Of a stretch of 31,596 bases of DNA, positions 17,249-25,896 are shown one piece after another. The position numbers and the translations under genes are program-made. The notes under the pieces were generated by a model that was not told the DNA's origin, did no database searches, and saw nothing but the letters and a program-made list of their open reading frames with translations. Location: positions 1 through 31,596 of IMG/VR virus record IMGVR_UViG_3300025647_000162, one strand, 5' to 3'. This DNA comes from a virus. Every line of letters begins with the position of its first letter. The first letter of the stretch is position 1.

Positions 17249-17491
17249 TTATGCTCCTAATATAATTGCTAATAATGTTATTGCTCCAGTACACAAAAAA
17301 ATAATAACACTAGCTACTCCTCTCCATTTAGCTATCTGCTCTTCATTCTTACGTACTCTTCCATTCTGCATTTCTACTAAATGTTCAATTCTTTTTACAT
17401 GATGATAAATATTTTCCACATGAGTTTCAAGATTGCTTAGTCTTTGTTCTAAGCCTCTTCTATGTTCCCATACTGGTGATTTATTAGCCAT
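17249..17491 (-). CDS. Coiled-coil protein with C-terminal membrane anchor; possible holin or hemolysin XhlA-like
   Basis: 80 residues. Residues 9-52 form a coiled coil (LEQRLSNLETHVENIYHHVK), and residues 56-79 a single transmembrane segment (GVASVIIFLCTGAITLLAII). The order coiled coil then C-terminal anchor resembles the XhlA/haemolysin-type small phage lysis proteins, which act with holins, but the match is by layout only. The gene starts at a TAATG overlap with the connector-like gene upstream and ends one base before the GTG of its membrane partner. Confidence 0.75.
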   Translation of the reverse strand: MANKSPVWEHRRGLEQRLSNLETHVENIYHHVKRIEHLVEMQNGRVRKNEEQIAKWRGVASVIIFLCTGAITLLAIILGA

Positions 17492-18180
17492 TATCTCATA
17501 TCTGCTGGAACGATACCACGTGTTCCACCTGTTTTATCATTTTTCTTCATTCCAAATTTTCTTAAGCCTTCTCTGTAGTTAGCTAAGCATTGTTGTCCTG
17601 AAGCCATTCTTATTTGTGCTATAGTAGGGTTCATTTCTCTTGCTGCTGCATCCATTAATGCTTTTGATTTTACATAGTCAATTAATAAAGGTTGTAAAGT
17701 ATTATCTATATCAATAGTTCCAGTAAGAGAAGTTAATTTAATTGGTTCAGCATAATAAGAAATAACAATACCATCTTGTACATAATTTAGAGTATATATT
17801 TCGCTGTCGTTATCATGAGTTGCTGCAGTAGTACCATTATAAGCTCTTGTTACTGTTAATGTATTTGTATCTATTGCAGTAACCTTCATCATTTCAGAGT
17901 CTATTTTAATAATATCTCCTACAGTGAATTGTGCTCCTTCATCAACATCTACATCTGTTTCAGATGCATCTAAAGCTTCATTGGTTAAATTTTTAGGTAA
18001 TGGGTCTCCAGTAGATTGATAAACTAATGTATATCCTAACTGTACTGCTTTTAGTTTTGATTCTGCAGTTTCTGATGTTCCACCATCTCCTATTTCTGTA
18101 GCTATAGCTAATTTATCTCCTTCTATCCACCAAACTAATGATGTTGAAGGGTCTTTATATGTACTACTTATAGATGCCAT
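17491..18180 (-). CDS. Connector or tail-tube-like structural protein with inserted beta domain
   Basis: 229 residues from the ATG at 18180. That ATG overlaps the previous stop as TAATG and has GGAG about 9 bases upstream; a longer reading would need a TTG. The N-terminal part (STSLVWWIEGDKLAIATE, about 10-55) and the C-terminal helices (about 145-229) frame a beta domain at about 65-130 containing VGDIIKIDSEMMKVTAI and TLTVTRAYNGTTAATH. This VGD-ID-E-M-V ... RGYNGT-type module occurs in many phage structural proteins as an insertion. By position among connector genes the protein is probably part of the head-tail interface or tail tube. Confidence 0.75.
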   Translation of the reverse strand: MASISSTYKDPSTSLVWWIEGDKLAIATEIGDGGTSETAESKLKAVQLGYTLVYQSTGDPLPKNLTNEALDASETDVDVDEGAQFTVGDIIKIDSEMMKVTAIDTNTLTVTRAYNGTTAATHDNDSEIYTLNYVQDGIVISYYAEPIKLTSLTGTIDIDNTLQPLLIDYVKSKALMDAAAREMNPTIAQIRMASGQQCLANYREGLRKFGMKKNDKTGGTRGIVPADMR

Positions 18181-18521
18181 TATACTATGCTCCAATCTGT
18201 CTCATCTGCTGTATTTGATTCAACATAAAATTGTTTTATTTCTTGATTAGTTAATCTAGGTATTTGAATATATTCACCTTTATCATTCTTTATTGCACAT
18301 CTAAATACTTTATTAACAGTAATAGCTTCATCATCATCTATTGAATACCATAATCTATTCTCTTGCAGGTCTGTTTTAGCATTCTCTACTTTTTGTAAAA
18401 ATTGACCCATATCAATCAATGCTTCATTAATTAAATTTAAAACATAATTTTCTGTTGCATTAGGAACTGCTTGTAAAACTCTACTATAGATTTCTTTTCC
18501 TGTAAATTCTATTGCTGCCAT
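18180..18521 (-). CDS. Putative head-tail connector protein
   Basis: 113 residues, starting FTGKEIYSRVLQAVPNATEN; it has an N-terminal helical half and a C-terminal half with beta segments (EAITVNKVFRCAI). Size and position between two other likely connector proteins suggest a head completion or adaptor protein. The start ATG overlaps the stop of the preceding gene as TAATG. No catalytic residues or membrane segments are visible. The function is inferred from position. Confidence 0.72.
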   Translation of the reverse strand: MAAIEFTGKEIYSRVLQAVPNATENYVLNLINEALIDMGQFLQKVENAKTDLQENRLWYSIDDDEAITVNKVFRCAIKNDKGEYIQIPRLTNQEIKQFYVESNTADETDWSIV

Positions 18522-20221
18522 TATCTACCTTCTCTGTATAATCTTTGTTCTTCTGATTCTATTTTTTCAACAGATATTAACTGTAAAGCTTGTTTATATT
18601 GAGCATCAATAGATGCATATTGTTGAGTATACCATTGGTATTTAGCTTGGTCTCTAGTTAATCTTGCTTGAAATTCTTGACCATATTGAGCTGCTGCTGA
18701 TAATCTTCCTTGTACTTCTTGAAGATACGGAGCAACGCCTGATAATTCTAATTGATAAGAAGCCATTAAAGAATTAATTTCTGCTATTGCTACATTAGCT
18801 CTTTGTAATTCTTGTTGTGCTACTGCCACACCCAAATTAGCTTGAGCTATTCTAGCAGAACCTTCTTGTGTTCTAGCATTTGCTGCAGCTATGTAAGCTG
18901 TTGCATATCCAAGTCTAGCTTGTACTTCTTTTGCATAACCATCTGCTTCATTCAATGCTACTTGTACTTCTTTGACTCTCATATCTCCAATACTGGTCCA
19001 TTCTGCTAAATGCATTTGAGCTTTTTGTATTTCTGTTTGTACAATATTTAAGGCAGAAGCTACTAGCTCTACATCTTCTGCTGCTTGAGCTCCAAATGCA
19101 TCAGTATTAGCATCTGGCTGATTACCATTTAAAACATTTTCTGCTTCATCTAAAGCTGCTTTAACTCTAGTTAATTGAGAACTATCAGTTAAAAATGTAT
19201 CTTCGTCTCCAAAAACAGATTCATCAGCTGAAGTAAACTTGCCTGCTGCTGTTGCTGCTTGGTCTACAGCTGTTTTAATTAATCCTAATGCTGTAAAAAT
19301 AGCTCCATCAGATGGGTCGTCAGTTAATATAGATTCTTCATCAGTTAAATGTGCATCTATTTTACCTAAAGCTGTATCTACGTCTCCAACAAAATCTGTT
19401 ACATCTAAGTTAGTACCAAAACCATCATTATCTATAATATCTTGTGCTTTTAATAAAGAATCTCTTACTACTTTAAATCTTTTATTTGTATCATCCCATA
19501 ATTCTGTAATATCATCTATATCAGCTATAGAAGTATAAAAATCATTAATTTTATTTTGTGCTAATTGCAATGAACCAGTTGATGCGTCTGTTACATTGTC
19601 TATTTGAGCATTCATCAGTGCTAGTGTACCAGTCGAAGCATTATCTATTAAATCATTTGATTGCAAATTATTCATTAATCTCATTAATGCATTTCTAGCT
19701 GCAAATAAAATTACTGCATTATTTCCTTCTTTAGGAAAGTTCTCAACAGTAGTATCTGTAACTGCAATCGTAAAATCTTCGTTTATTTTTTGTAATTTGC
19801 AATCTGCAGTTCCAGCGTTAGTAGCATCGTTATCTGGTAATACTCTTAATAACTTATCTGAAATATAATATACTGGGTCTGTTGATGTTGCATATTCCAT
19901 AAAATTAGAGTCTATAGCTCTACCTATTTGAGAAGAATGAATGTGTCTACAAGGTTGATAGACTACTGGACTAGCTGTAATATCTACTGCTCTTAATACA
20001 TGAAGAATTTTTGCGTCTTCTACATTAAGACCATCAATAGGATTGGTTGTTTTTGTATTACCACTATGAAAAGATACTTCTTCAGACATTCTGTCTAATT
20101 TAGCCATAGGGAATACATTAATTACTTCTCTAGCACCATTAGCTAACCAATCTGCTAAAGCAACATCATCAGTGCTTCCAAATCCTGTTAAATCATCAAC
20201 TTGTGTTTTAAAATCAGCCAT
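18521..20221 (-). CDS. Large connector/neck protein with helical C-terminal half
   Basis: 566 residues. The N-terminal 180 residues (ALADWLANGAREVINVFPMA onward) look like a head-tail adaptor domain with mixed helices and strands. The next part has paired helices with the related motifs NASTGTLALMNAQID and DASTGSLQLAQNKIN (about 205-235), suggesting an internal duplication. The last 190 residues are an Ala/Gln-rich helical rod (for example ARIAQANLGVAVAQQELQRA). The start overlaps the stop of the small gene upstream as TAATG. It may be a neck or tail-tube protein with a long helical extension, perhaps lining the portal channel. No database family was recognised. Confidence 0.75.
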   Translation of the reverse strand: MADFKTQVDDLTGFGSTDDVALADWLANGAREVINVFPMAKLDRMSEEVSFHSGNTKTTNPIDGLNVEDAKILHVLRAVDITASPVVYQPCRHIHSSQIGRAIDSNFMEYATSTDPVYYISDKLLRVLPDNDATNAGTADCKLQKINEDFTIAVTDTTVENFPKEGNNAVILFAARNALMRLMNNLQSNDLIDNASTGTLALMNAQIDNVTDASTGSLQLAQNKINDFYTSIADIDDITELWDDTNKRFKVVRDSLLKAQDIIDNDGFGTNLDVTDFVGDVDTALGKIDAHLTDEESILTDDPSDGAIFTALGLIKTAVDQAATAAGKFTSADESVFGDEDTFLTDSSQLTRVKAALDEAENVLNGNQPDANTDAFGAQAAEDVELVASALNIVQTEIQKAQMHLAEWTSIGDMRVKEVQVALNEADGYAKEVQARLGYATAYIAAANARTQEGSARIAQANLGVAVAQQELQRANVAIAEINSLMASYQLELSGVAPYLQEVQGRLSAAAQYGQEFQARLTRDQAKYQWYTQQYASIDAQYKQALQLISVEKIESEEQRLYREGR

Positions 20222-20349
20222 TATTTACCTTTTTTCTTATAACCAGAAGCATAAGCAGCTTTTGCTTGTCTTTCAGCACCAGCTCTAGTCTTATAGACTT
20301 TGCCTTTGCTTCCCCATTTATACCCACCTTTTACTTTTCTAATAGGCAT
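20221..20349 (-). CDS. Small basic protein of 42 residues, MPIRKVKGGYKWG type
   Basis: The ATG at 20349 directly follows the TAA of the preceding small gene, and the TAA at 20221-20223 overlaps the next start as TAATG. It encodes MPIRKVKGGYKWGSKGKVYK, then TRAGAERQAKAAYASGYKKK. I recall very similar small proteins (RKVKGGYxWGxxGKxYxT...AxRQxxAIYASGYK) in many phages, so the ORF is almost certainly real despite its size. Function unknown; the charge suggests a nucleic acid or virion-associated role. Confidence 0.85.
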   Translation of the reverse strand: MPIRKVKGGYKWGSKGKVYKTRAGAERQAKAAYASGYKKKGK

Positions 20350-20511
20350 TTATTTTCTTTTCTTTGCAGTTTTAGCTGCACGTTTAAATTGAGCTTTAGT
20401 TGGAGCACCTTTACTTCCAGGTTTTCTCATTTTTTCCCCAGAACCAGCTTTTATTCGTTTGCGTTTAGCATGAATATTAGCATATAACCCTTTTTTCTTT
20501 GTTTTTCTCAT
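20350..20511 (-). CDS. Small basic protein of 53 residues, GLYANIHAKRKRI type
   Basis: The ATG at 20511 starts MRKTKKKGLYANIHAKRKRI, continues KAGSGEKMRKPGSKGAPTKA and ends in Lys/Arg. This motif series (GLYANIHAK, then AGSGExMRKPGSKGAPT) recurs in my memory of many marine phages, including cyanophages. Its TAA touches the ATG of the next small basic gene with no gap. 19 of 53 residues are Lys or Arg. It may bind nucleic acid or be a capsid-associated peptide; no function is known to me. Confidence 0.85.
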   Translation of the reverse strand: MRKTKKKGLYANIHAKRKRIKAGSGEKMRKPGSKGAPTKAQFKRAAKTAKKRK

Positions 20512-20527
20512 AATATATCCTATAAAT

Positions 20528-20776
20528 TTACTTCCATTTTATAAGTGAGTTTATCTTCTTTTCTCTCTCTTCTGCGTTTTTTTTCTGAACCTGCTTAATA
20601 TGGTCACCCATACTTTTTGAACCAAAGTTTATTTGGTCTTTTCTAATAGCTGTTGCCATAGGTGTATCTCTCATAATAGTATTAACTGTAAACTTAGGAG
20701 CAGAAGCTCTCTGTTCACAGTTTCTACAATAAAAATAACCTTCAGGATTAGGTTCGTTGCAATGTTGACAATTCAT
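20528..20776 (-). CDS. Small zinc-ribbon protein
   Basis: 82 residues. The N-terminus has two knuckles, C3-x-x-C6 and C17-x-x-C20 (MNCQHCNEPNPEGYFYCRNC), typical of a zinc ribbon. The rest is polar, ending in a charged helix (HIKQVQKKNAEEREKKINSL). Zinc ribbons of this kind usually mediate protein or nucleic acid contacts. It lies between the capsid block and the connector block, three bases after the preceding gene. The role in the phage is unknown. Confidence 0.8.
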   Translation of the reverse strand: MNCQHCNEPNPEGYFYCRNCEQRASAPKFTVNTIMRDTPMATAIRKDQINFGSKSMGDHIKQVQKKNAEEREKKINSLIKWK

Positions 20777-20779
20777 CTA

Positions 20780-20974
20780 TTATTTATAAAGAATAATATA
20801 TGCTACTCTAGTTGCATCTAATTTTACTGCTTCAGTAGAAATGATTGTATTAGTTGTGTCATCAAGAGTATTAACAAAAGTTTTAATATCATTTGCTAAT
20901 GAACCTGAATCACTGTCTGCTTTAACACTCAAATCATTAATAATAACTTTTACATTTGCGTTATATGCTGCCAT
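20780..20974 (-). CDS. Small protein of 64 residues, unknown, after the capsid block
   Basis: 64 residues with a strong SD (GGAGATAAC directly before the ATG). It starts AYNANVKVIINDLSVKADSD and ends in a hydrophobic strand (ATRVAYIILYK). A central polar helix lies between two beta segments. It is the first gene after the stem-loop that closes the capsid block. No family was recognised; size and place would fit a minor head or connector component. Confidence 0.7.
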   Translation of the reverse strand: MAAYNANVKVIINDLSVKADSDSGSLANDIKTFVNTLDDTTNTIISTEAVKLDATRVAYIILYK

Positions 20975-21000
20975 GTTATCTCCAATTTAAAATTAATCTT

Positions 21001-21045
21001 TTAGCTGTTTGGGAGAGCGTTTAAACGCCCTCCCCAGTAGCTTAA
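21001..21045 (-). terminator. Stem-loop between decoration and downstream genes; terminator or RNA processing site
   Basis: Bases 21011-21019 pair with 21026-21034 (nine pairs) around TTTAAA, with a possible outer AGCT/AGCT stem (21003-21006 with 21039-21042). One pair is G-U in the minus-strand transcript but A-C in the plus strand, which favours function in the leftward RNA. There is no U-tract directly after the stem, so a simple intrinsic terminator is doubtful; attenuation or RNase processing after the capsid genes is equally possible. Confidence 0.5.
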
Positions 21046-21050
21046 CTGTA

Positions 21051-21512
21051 TTATTGGTCTGCAAAAGTTGGTGCAGTTGTAGAAACAACTTGACCATTTA
21101 CATACCAAAGTGTACCGTCACAGATTAGTTCAACCATAGTACCAGTTTCAGGTAAATTAATCTGAAGTTTACTGTTACTATTTGCATCAGAATATACTGT
21201 AGCGACATTGTCACCAGCATCATCTGAATCTAGATGAACAACACCACCAACAAAGTAGTTAGTGTCTGAACCTGAATCGATAATCATATCGTGTCCATCT
21301 GCTGCAGTTCCTGCAAACCAGATTTTAAAGTTCAAACCAACTTCTTCAGCTGGTAAAGTGATAGTTCTATCTGCTGAATTATCAATAACGATAATTGCTT
21401 TTCCTGAATCGCTAGATGTTAAAGTAACGTTAGCATCAGGTAACTTGCGAAAACCTTGTGGTAATCCACCATAGTTTCCACTATTGATTTCTAATACACT
21501 TGCTCTAGCCAT
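21051..21512 (-). CDS. Capsid decoration-like protein
   Basis: 153 residues from the ATG at 21512, chosen because GGAGGG lies 8 bases upstream; a longer in-frame ATG at 21530 has no such site. The sequence is all-beta: NVTLTSSDSGKAIIVIDNSA, RTITLPAEEVGLNFKIWFAG and, near the end, LICDGTLWYVNGQVV. The TITLP...G...F and DGTLWYVNG patterns are common in phage decoration and fibre domains. Directly downstream of the major capsid gene, it probably decorates the outside of the capsid. Assignment is by position and fold pattern. Confidence 0.75.
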   Translation of the reverse strand: MARASVLEINSGNYGGLPQGFRKLPDANVTLTSSDSGKAIIVIDNSADRTITLPAEEVGLNFKIWFAGTAADGHDMIIDSGSDTNYFVGGVVHLDSDDAGDNVATVYSDANSNSKLQINLPETGTMVELICDGTLWYVNGQVVSTTAPTFADQ

Positions 21513-21513
21513 C

Positions 21514-22887
21514 TTATACACCCTCCACATTAATTAGGTAGTGTGATTCTGGTAAACATACTTCTAGACCAGCTTCGGTCAGAATCATGTCTTTTCTCAA
21601 GTCTTCATCAGCGTTTTGTACGTTGGTCATAACTTGAGTATCACGGTTTACACCATTACCAACTAATGGTCTGTAGTATAGTTTGCTCATATCAGCCATC
21701 AACATTAAACCAGATGAATGTCCTCTAAACAATGGTTCTTTAACCATGTATACAGAACCGTGAACAGTGTTGATTTCCATTAATTTGTGACCAAACTGTC
21801 CTGATAGTTCATCCATGTTTATTTGATACTGAGTTGAAGCTGTTGAAGCATCAGAGAAGCTATTGTTACCCATTTTGTTGAAGTAAGAAATAACAGGAAG
21901 AGAAGCTAGTGCTAATCTTTCGTTAGAACCACCTCTAGCAGGGTCAAATAGAACTTCAAAGTCAGCTAATAATGCATCATAAGTTAATTCAGATGTTGCA
22001 TAACTTGAGAAGTATGCTTTACCTGATTTATATGCTAAGTTAGCTGAAGTTCTATCAACTACAGTACTATTTTTGATGATATGTCCAACAAGACCTTCAG
22101 TATATTGAATACCTCCAACTCTTGCTTTTTGATTAAATAACATTGCTCTTTCAATGTCGATTTTGTGCTCTCTTAATTTCATAGCTAGCACTCTTTCAAA
22201 TTCGTTAGAATATCCACGAAGTTGAGTTGCGTATGCAGTGTTGCTAATTTCAGCAGCTGTTTTAAAGATTTGAGTATATCCAAATCCATCATCGATGCCT
22301 TCTGAGAATACGTCTGGTGAACCAGTACCTTCTGCATAAGCTGAACCGATAATTTGACATCTGTCGTTATCAGCAATACTGTCAGAACCAGAAACGCTTG
22401 ATACTGAAATACATTTAGCTTGGAAAGTAGTATCTGCACCATTATCTACTGGAGCTGATTCTACTCTTAAGATTGCATTTCCATATCCTGCTGTGTCTGA
22501 TGCACCAACAGTTCTAACTGCAATAACCATTCCTTTAACAAGGAAATCGATTGATGCTGGTGATGATTCATTATCATCAACAGTAATTGTGTAATCTGTA
22601 CCTGCTGCTACAGTTCCTACAGCTCCATCAATGAAGAACTCTCTACTTGTATAACTAATCTTTGACCTATCTTCAAGATAACGGAACAAAGAATCGTCAG
22701 TAGGAAGTTTAGCTGTTTTTGATAGATACACGAAGAATGGAGATTCTTCAGGTGCTAATTCAGCAATTCTATCAGAAAAATTAAACAGTCTTCTTTGGTC
22801 AGGAGCAACACCAGTGCCAGAGACACCAGTAGCTGTAGTGGCAGCAGTTAAATTACTTGCTTTTAGTTGTCCACTTGTAATTGCCAT
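21514..22887 (-). CDS. Major capsid protein
   Basis: 457 residues following a scaffold gene and preceding a decoration-like gene. Typical features are the N-terminal arm (APDQRRLFNFSDRIAELAPE), the PFFVYLSKTAKLPTDDSLFR region, the helix around RGYSNEFERVLAMKLREHKI and a C-terminal part with ADEDLRKDMILTEAGLEVCL. The arrangement is that of HK97-fold coat proteins of short-tailed phages, though the fold is inferred. The start has an SD (AGAGG) in the short gap after the scaffold gene. It should assemble the icosahedral shell around the scaffold. Confidence 0.9.
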   Translation of the reverse strand: MAITSGQLKASNLTAATTATGVSGTGVAPDQRRLFNFSDRIAELAPEESPFFVYLSKTAKLPTDDSLFRYLEDRSKISYTSREFFIDGAVGTVAAGTDYTITVDDNESSPASIDFLVKGMVIAVRTVGASDTAGYGNAILRVESAPVDNGADTTFQAKCISVSSVSGSDSIADNDRCQIIGSAYAEGTGSPDVFSEGIDDGFGYTQIFKTAAEISNTAYATQLRGYSNEFERVLAMKLREHKIDIERAMLFNQKARVGGIQYTEGLVGHIIKNSTVVDRTSANLAYKSGKAYFSSYATSELTYDALLADFEVLFDPARGGSNERLALASLPVISYFNKMGNNSFSDASTASTQYQINMDELSGQFGHKLMEINTVHGSVYMVKEPLFRGHSSGLMLMADMSKLYYRPLVGNGVNRDTQVMTNVQNADEDLRKDMILTEAGLEVCLPESHYLINVEGV

Positions 22888-22908
22888 TTTTTAATTCCTC
22901 TTTACGTT

Positions 22909-23649
22909 TTATTTTTTATTAACTAAACTGCCACGTATAGATGTAGTACCTCCAGCTTTCATAATATTGCTCCACATATTATCCTCATCAGATGCTTTTG
23001 GTGGTTGACCACCTTGTACTAAACCAGCTGATTTTGGTTTTTGTTGTGCACGCTTTACGCTTTCAATATTTTGATTAACTCGTGGTACTCCGTTTTTATT
23101 AACGTTCCATACGTTAAACAGTGTATCTAAAGGAAGTTGTTCTTTAGGTTTTGTTACAAATTCAATAAAATCATTTGCATCATCATTTGACAACTTAAAC
23201 TCAGTTTGTGCTCTATATCTTAAACTATCTATAGAACGCTGAGCTTCTAATCTAGACATATAGTCTTGCATTCTGCTACTTACAGCTTGCTCGATTTCTT
23301 GCTGTCTTAGTTGATACGATTTACTATTTGGATTTGTATACGCATCCCAAGGATTAAATTCCTCTTCATTAATTTGTATTTCATCTTTGTTCTGTCCTTT
23401 ACCCCCTGATAAGTGGTCTCTAACAACGTCTACCAGCTCAGGATTATCCTGAAATAGCTTTGCTACTGGTTTAATTTTGTTTAACTCAGCCTGAGCTTTG
23501 TCGTACATAGACTGGAATTTACGTGCTTCATCTTCTTGCACGTCAGAACTCAAATCCTGTTCGATTTCAGGCTCACTTATATCATTATTTTCAGAAGTTT
23601 CAGAACCTTCAAAAGTTTCTTCATACTCTTTCATTAATTCGTCACTCAT
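22909..23649 (-). CDS. Capsid scaffolding protein
   Basis: 246 residues from the ATG at 23649, chosen because AAGGAG lies 5 bases upstream; the longer frame would start with TTG at 23688. It is very acidic and polar (EETFEGSETSENNDISEPEI), with a helical centre (FQSMYDKAQAELNKIKPVAK) and a Gln-rich middle. Such low-complexity, acidic, helical proteins directly between portal and major capsid genes are characteristic of scaffolds. The C-terminus ends with a basic patch (RGSLVNKK), where scaffolds commonly bind coat protein. Confidence 0.87.
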   Translation of the reverse strand: MSDELMKEYEETFEGSETSENNDISEPEIEQDLSSDVQEDEARKFQSMYDKAQAELNKIKPVAKLFQDNPELVDVVRDHLSGGKGQNKDEIQINEEEFNPWDAYTNPNSKSYQLRQQEIEQAVSSRMQDYMSRLEAQRSIDSLRYRAQTEFKLSNDDANDFIEFVTKPKEQLPLDTLFNVWNVNKNGVPRVNQNIESVKRAQQKPKSAGLVQGGQPPKASDEDNMWSNIMKAGGTTSIRGSLVNKK

Positions 23650-23677
23650 ATTATCTCCTTTTCGATGTGCTGTTTTT

Positions 23678-25675
23678 TTATTCACCAATATCTTCTGACA
23701 TCAATGAAGTTATTCCAGCCTGCACCTGTTGTTCTTGTTGACGTTTTACTCTTTCTGTATTTACTTTTTGTTGAGCCTGTGCACCAGTAACCACTTTATT
23801 AAGTTCAGATTTAAATTTCTGTACCTCAACACGTTTTCTGTCGTTCATAGACTCTCTTTGGGCAGTTTGTAAATCACCAGATAGAATCTTTATTTGGTCT
23901 TGTAATTGAGCGATAATGCCTTGCATTCTTTGTACTTCTCCAGTACGTGCAAGTACACCTTCTTTGTCGAAGATTTCAGTTTTCTTCAACGCTTCTGTTC
24001 TATCAATTAGACCTAACTGATATGCTTCTAGATACATTTGATACTCTGCGTGTTTATTATTAGGCATTGTAGAGCCTGATACGACACGAATATCAAACTG
24101 ACCAGAAGTAATATCGTTTTCAATTTTTACTAATTCTTTTGTTTTATCATCATACAATCTGTTATTGATTGCAAATTGAGTAATGTCATTATTTGGTTGT
24201 ACTATTCTAAATTTCTTTTCAAAAGAATAATGTCCTTTTGACATTTGATATAATACTTTTCCAAGCTGTTGTAGTGACATTTCAATATCACGCAACTTAG
24301 AAGCACCACGACCTTCTCCCATTTGTGCTAATAACATTGTACCTCTTACACTTTGTGGAGCACCTTCTTTAAATCCTTGTAGTAATTCAGGAACACCAAA
24401 GTTTAAGTCAATATATCTTTCTATTTGGTTAATCAACGCATAGAACTGACTAGTCAATGGTTGTGGAGAAGGGAAATGTGGTTCTCCATAACTTGGGTCA
24501 TATTCAATTACAGCATTAGGATTAGCCCAATCTTTTTCAAGCTGTGATATGTTTTCTACACTTCCTTGTGGTACTAATAGTTTCAAACCAGCTGAAGTTT
24601 GAGCATGAGATAATGCAAGCGAGAATAATTTATTCAACAGTCTTTGCATATCTTTTACTTTATTAACATCTGATTTAGGATATGGTGTATTGGTCCAAAT
24701 GTTTGGAATAGGGACAATAGGATAAATGTCAGTATCTAAAATTGTCTCATAAAGAAGGACTTGTCCTAAAGATGCTGTAACTTTAATTCTTGTTTGTGGT
24801 ATTTCTACATACGCATAAGTATTATTTTCAAAGTTTGCTTCATTCTCTGCTAAAAACATTTCAAATGCTTCTGCACTCATAATGGTTTCTGTTCCATTCT
24901 TTTGGTCAGCAACACGATAGAAAGGAACTCTTACTTTGTTAAAACGTTCAATAATACGATAACGTTGAGCTATAGTGCTCTCATAATCTTTATCTTCTAC
25001 TTCTGCAGGAGTAAATACATTAATACTATTTTTATTCTGAGAATCAGGATAATCATTATAGTAGTCAGACATATTGTAGGTTTCAATATTAGGTAGAAAC
25101 TCTTCTACATCTGGGTATAAGTCTAATAATTGCTCTTTTGTTAAAATAGTAGATAATAAAATATTTGCTGCGTCTTTAAAGTATCTATCTCTAGATGCAG
25201 GGTCTACATATACACGGAAAGGATTTAAGTGTGTAAACATTACCTCTCCTCTACCATAATCTGATTCTGGTTCTATATATGCATAAAAATATCCTAATCC
25301 AGTAGTAGCATAATCATGTACAGCTTGTTTAAAATGATGTTGACCATCAGAGATGTCATATATATATTCTAATAGTGTTCTCCATACATTGGCTAATTTA
25401 GTATCAGAATCTTCTCTAGCAGTTACACTAAACTTAACTGGTCGAGAGGTCATTAATGATTTTAATTTATCTATAGCAGCATAAATTCTGTCGATGGTAA
25501 AGTCAGCTTGACCAATCGATTGCAATACTTCTGATTCTTGTGCAGTATAATGATTACCTAAAGTAAAATCAATCGCATCACGAGCTTCAACATCCCAGTC
25601 TCTACGTGCATCAGCATAACGCTGAAATATTTCTCTATTCTCTCTTGCTTTAGAATCTTCTTTTATTTGACTCAT
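23678..25675 (-). CDS. Portal protein
   Basis: 665 residues directly after the terminase and lysozyme genes and before the scaffold. Features include an N-terminal DARRDWDVEARDAIDFTLGN, SRPVKFSVTAREDSDTKLAN, the LNPFRVYVDPASRDRYFKDA segment (about 150-170), and a long C-terminal helical region (about 590-655) with coiled-coil character. DPASRD with the preceding LNPF is typical of portals of the P22-like and related podovirus type. The ring forms the DNA entrance and connector docking site. The start ATG overlaps the stop of the small gene upstream as TAATG. Confidence 0.92.
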   Translation of the reverse strand: MSQIKEDSKARENREIFQRYADARRDWDVEARDAIDFTLGNHYTAQESEVLQSIGQADFTIDRIYAAIDKLKSLMTSRPVKFSVTAREDSDTKLANVWRTLLEYIYDISDGQHHFKQAVHDYATTGLGYFYAYIEPESDYGRGEVMFTHLNPFRVYVDPASRDRYFKDAANILLSTILTKEQLLDLYPDVEEFLPNIETYNMSDYYNDYPDSQNKNSINVFTPAEVEDKDYESTIAQRYRIIERFNKVRVPFYRVADQKNGTETIMSAEAFEMFLAENEANFENNTYAYVEIPQTRIKVTASLGQVLLYETILDTDIYPIVPIPNIWTNTPYPKSDVNKVKDMQRLLNKLFSLALSHAQTSAGLKLLVPQGSVENISQLEKDWANPNAVIEYDPSYGEPHFPSPQPLTSQFYALINQIERYIDLNFGVPELLQGFKEGAPQSVRGTMLLAQMGEGRGASKLRDIEMSLQQLGKVLYQMSKGHYSFEKKFRIVQPNNDITQFAINNRLYDDKTKELVKIENDITSGQFDIRVVSGSTMPNNKHAEYQMYLEAYQLGLIDRTEALKKTEIFDKEGVLARTGEVQRMQGIIAQLQDQIKILSGDLQTAQRESMNDRKRVEVQKFKSELNKVVTGAQAQQKVNTERVKRQQEQQVQAGITSLMSEDIGE

Positions 25676-25896
25676 TATTTAACCTTTGATTTTTTCATAT
25701 AATTTTTGATTCTACCTTCCTCTTTCATTACTTCTCTAGGTGGTAGATAATCTACTTTGCCAGAATCTCTTTGTGCATTATAAATGCCTCTTCTTTGATT
25801 TTCAGATTCTACAGTAAATCTATCCATAAAGTCTCTGGTTTTTTTACTTGTAAAATTGTAAATTCTTCTTGCTAAGCTAGTTGTATCTATTTTCAT
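25675..25896 (-). CDS. Small basic protein, unknown, between lysozyme and portal
   Basis: 73 residues with about 30% Arg and Lys, starting MKIDTTSLARRIYNFTSKKT and ending NYMKKSKVK. The start overlaps the lysozyme stop as ATGA, and the stop overlaps the portal start as TAATG, so it is translated in the same packed series. No cysteine motif or membrane segment. I do not recognise it; its charge and place would fit a packaging accessory or minor head factor. Confidence 0.72.
   Translation of the reverse strand: MKIDTTSLARRIYNFTSKKTRDFMDRFTVESENQRRGIYNAQRDSGKVDYLPPREVMKEEGRIKNYMKKSKVK

Noticed and set aside
22185-22442. Minus-strand ORF of 85 codons within the capsid gene
   Set aside because: Wrong frame of the major capsid gene; no SD and unlikely composition.
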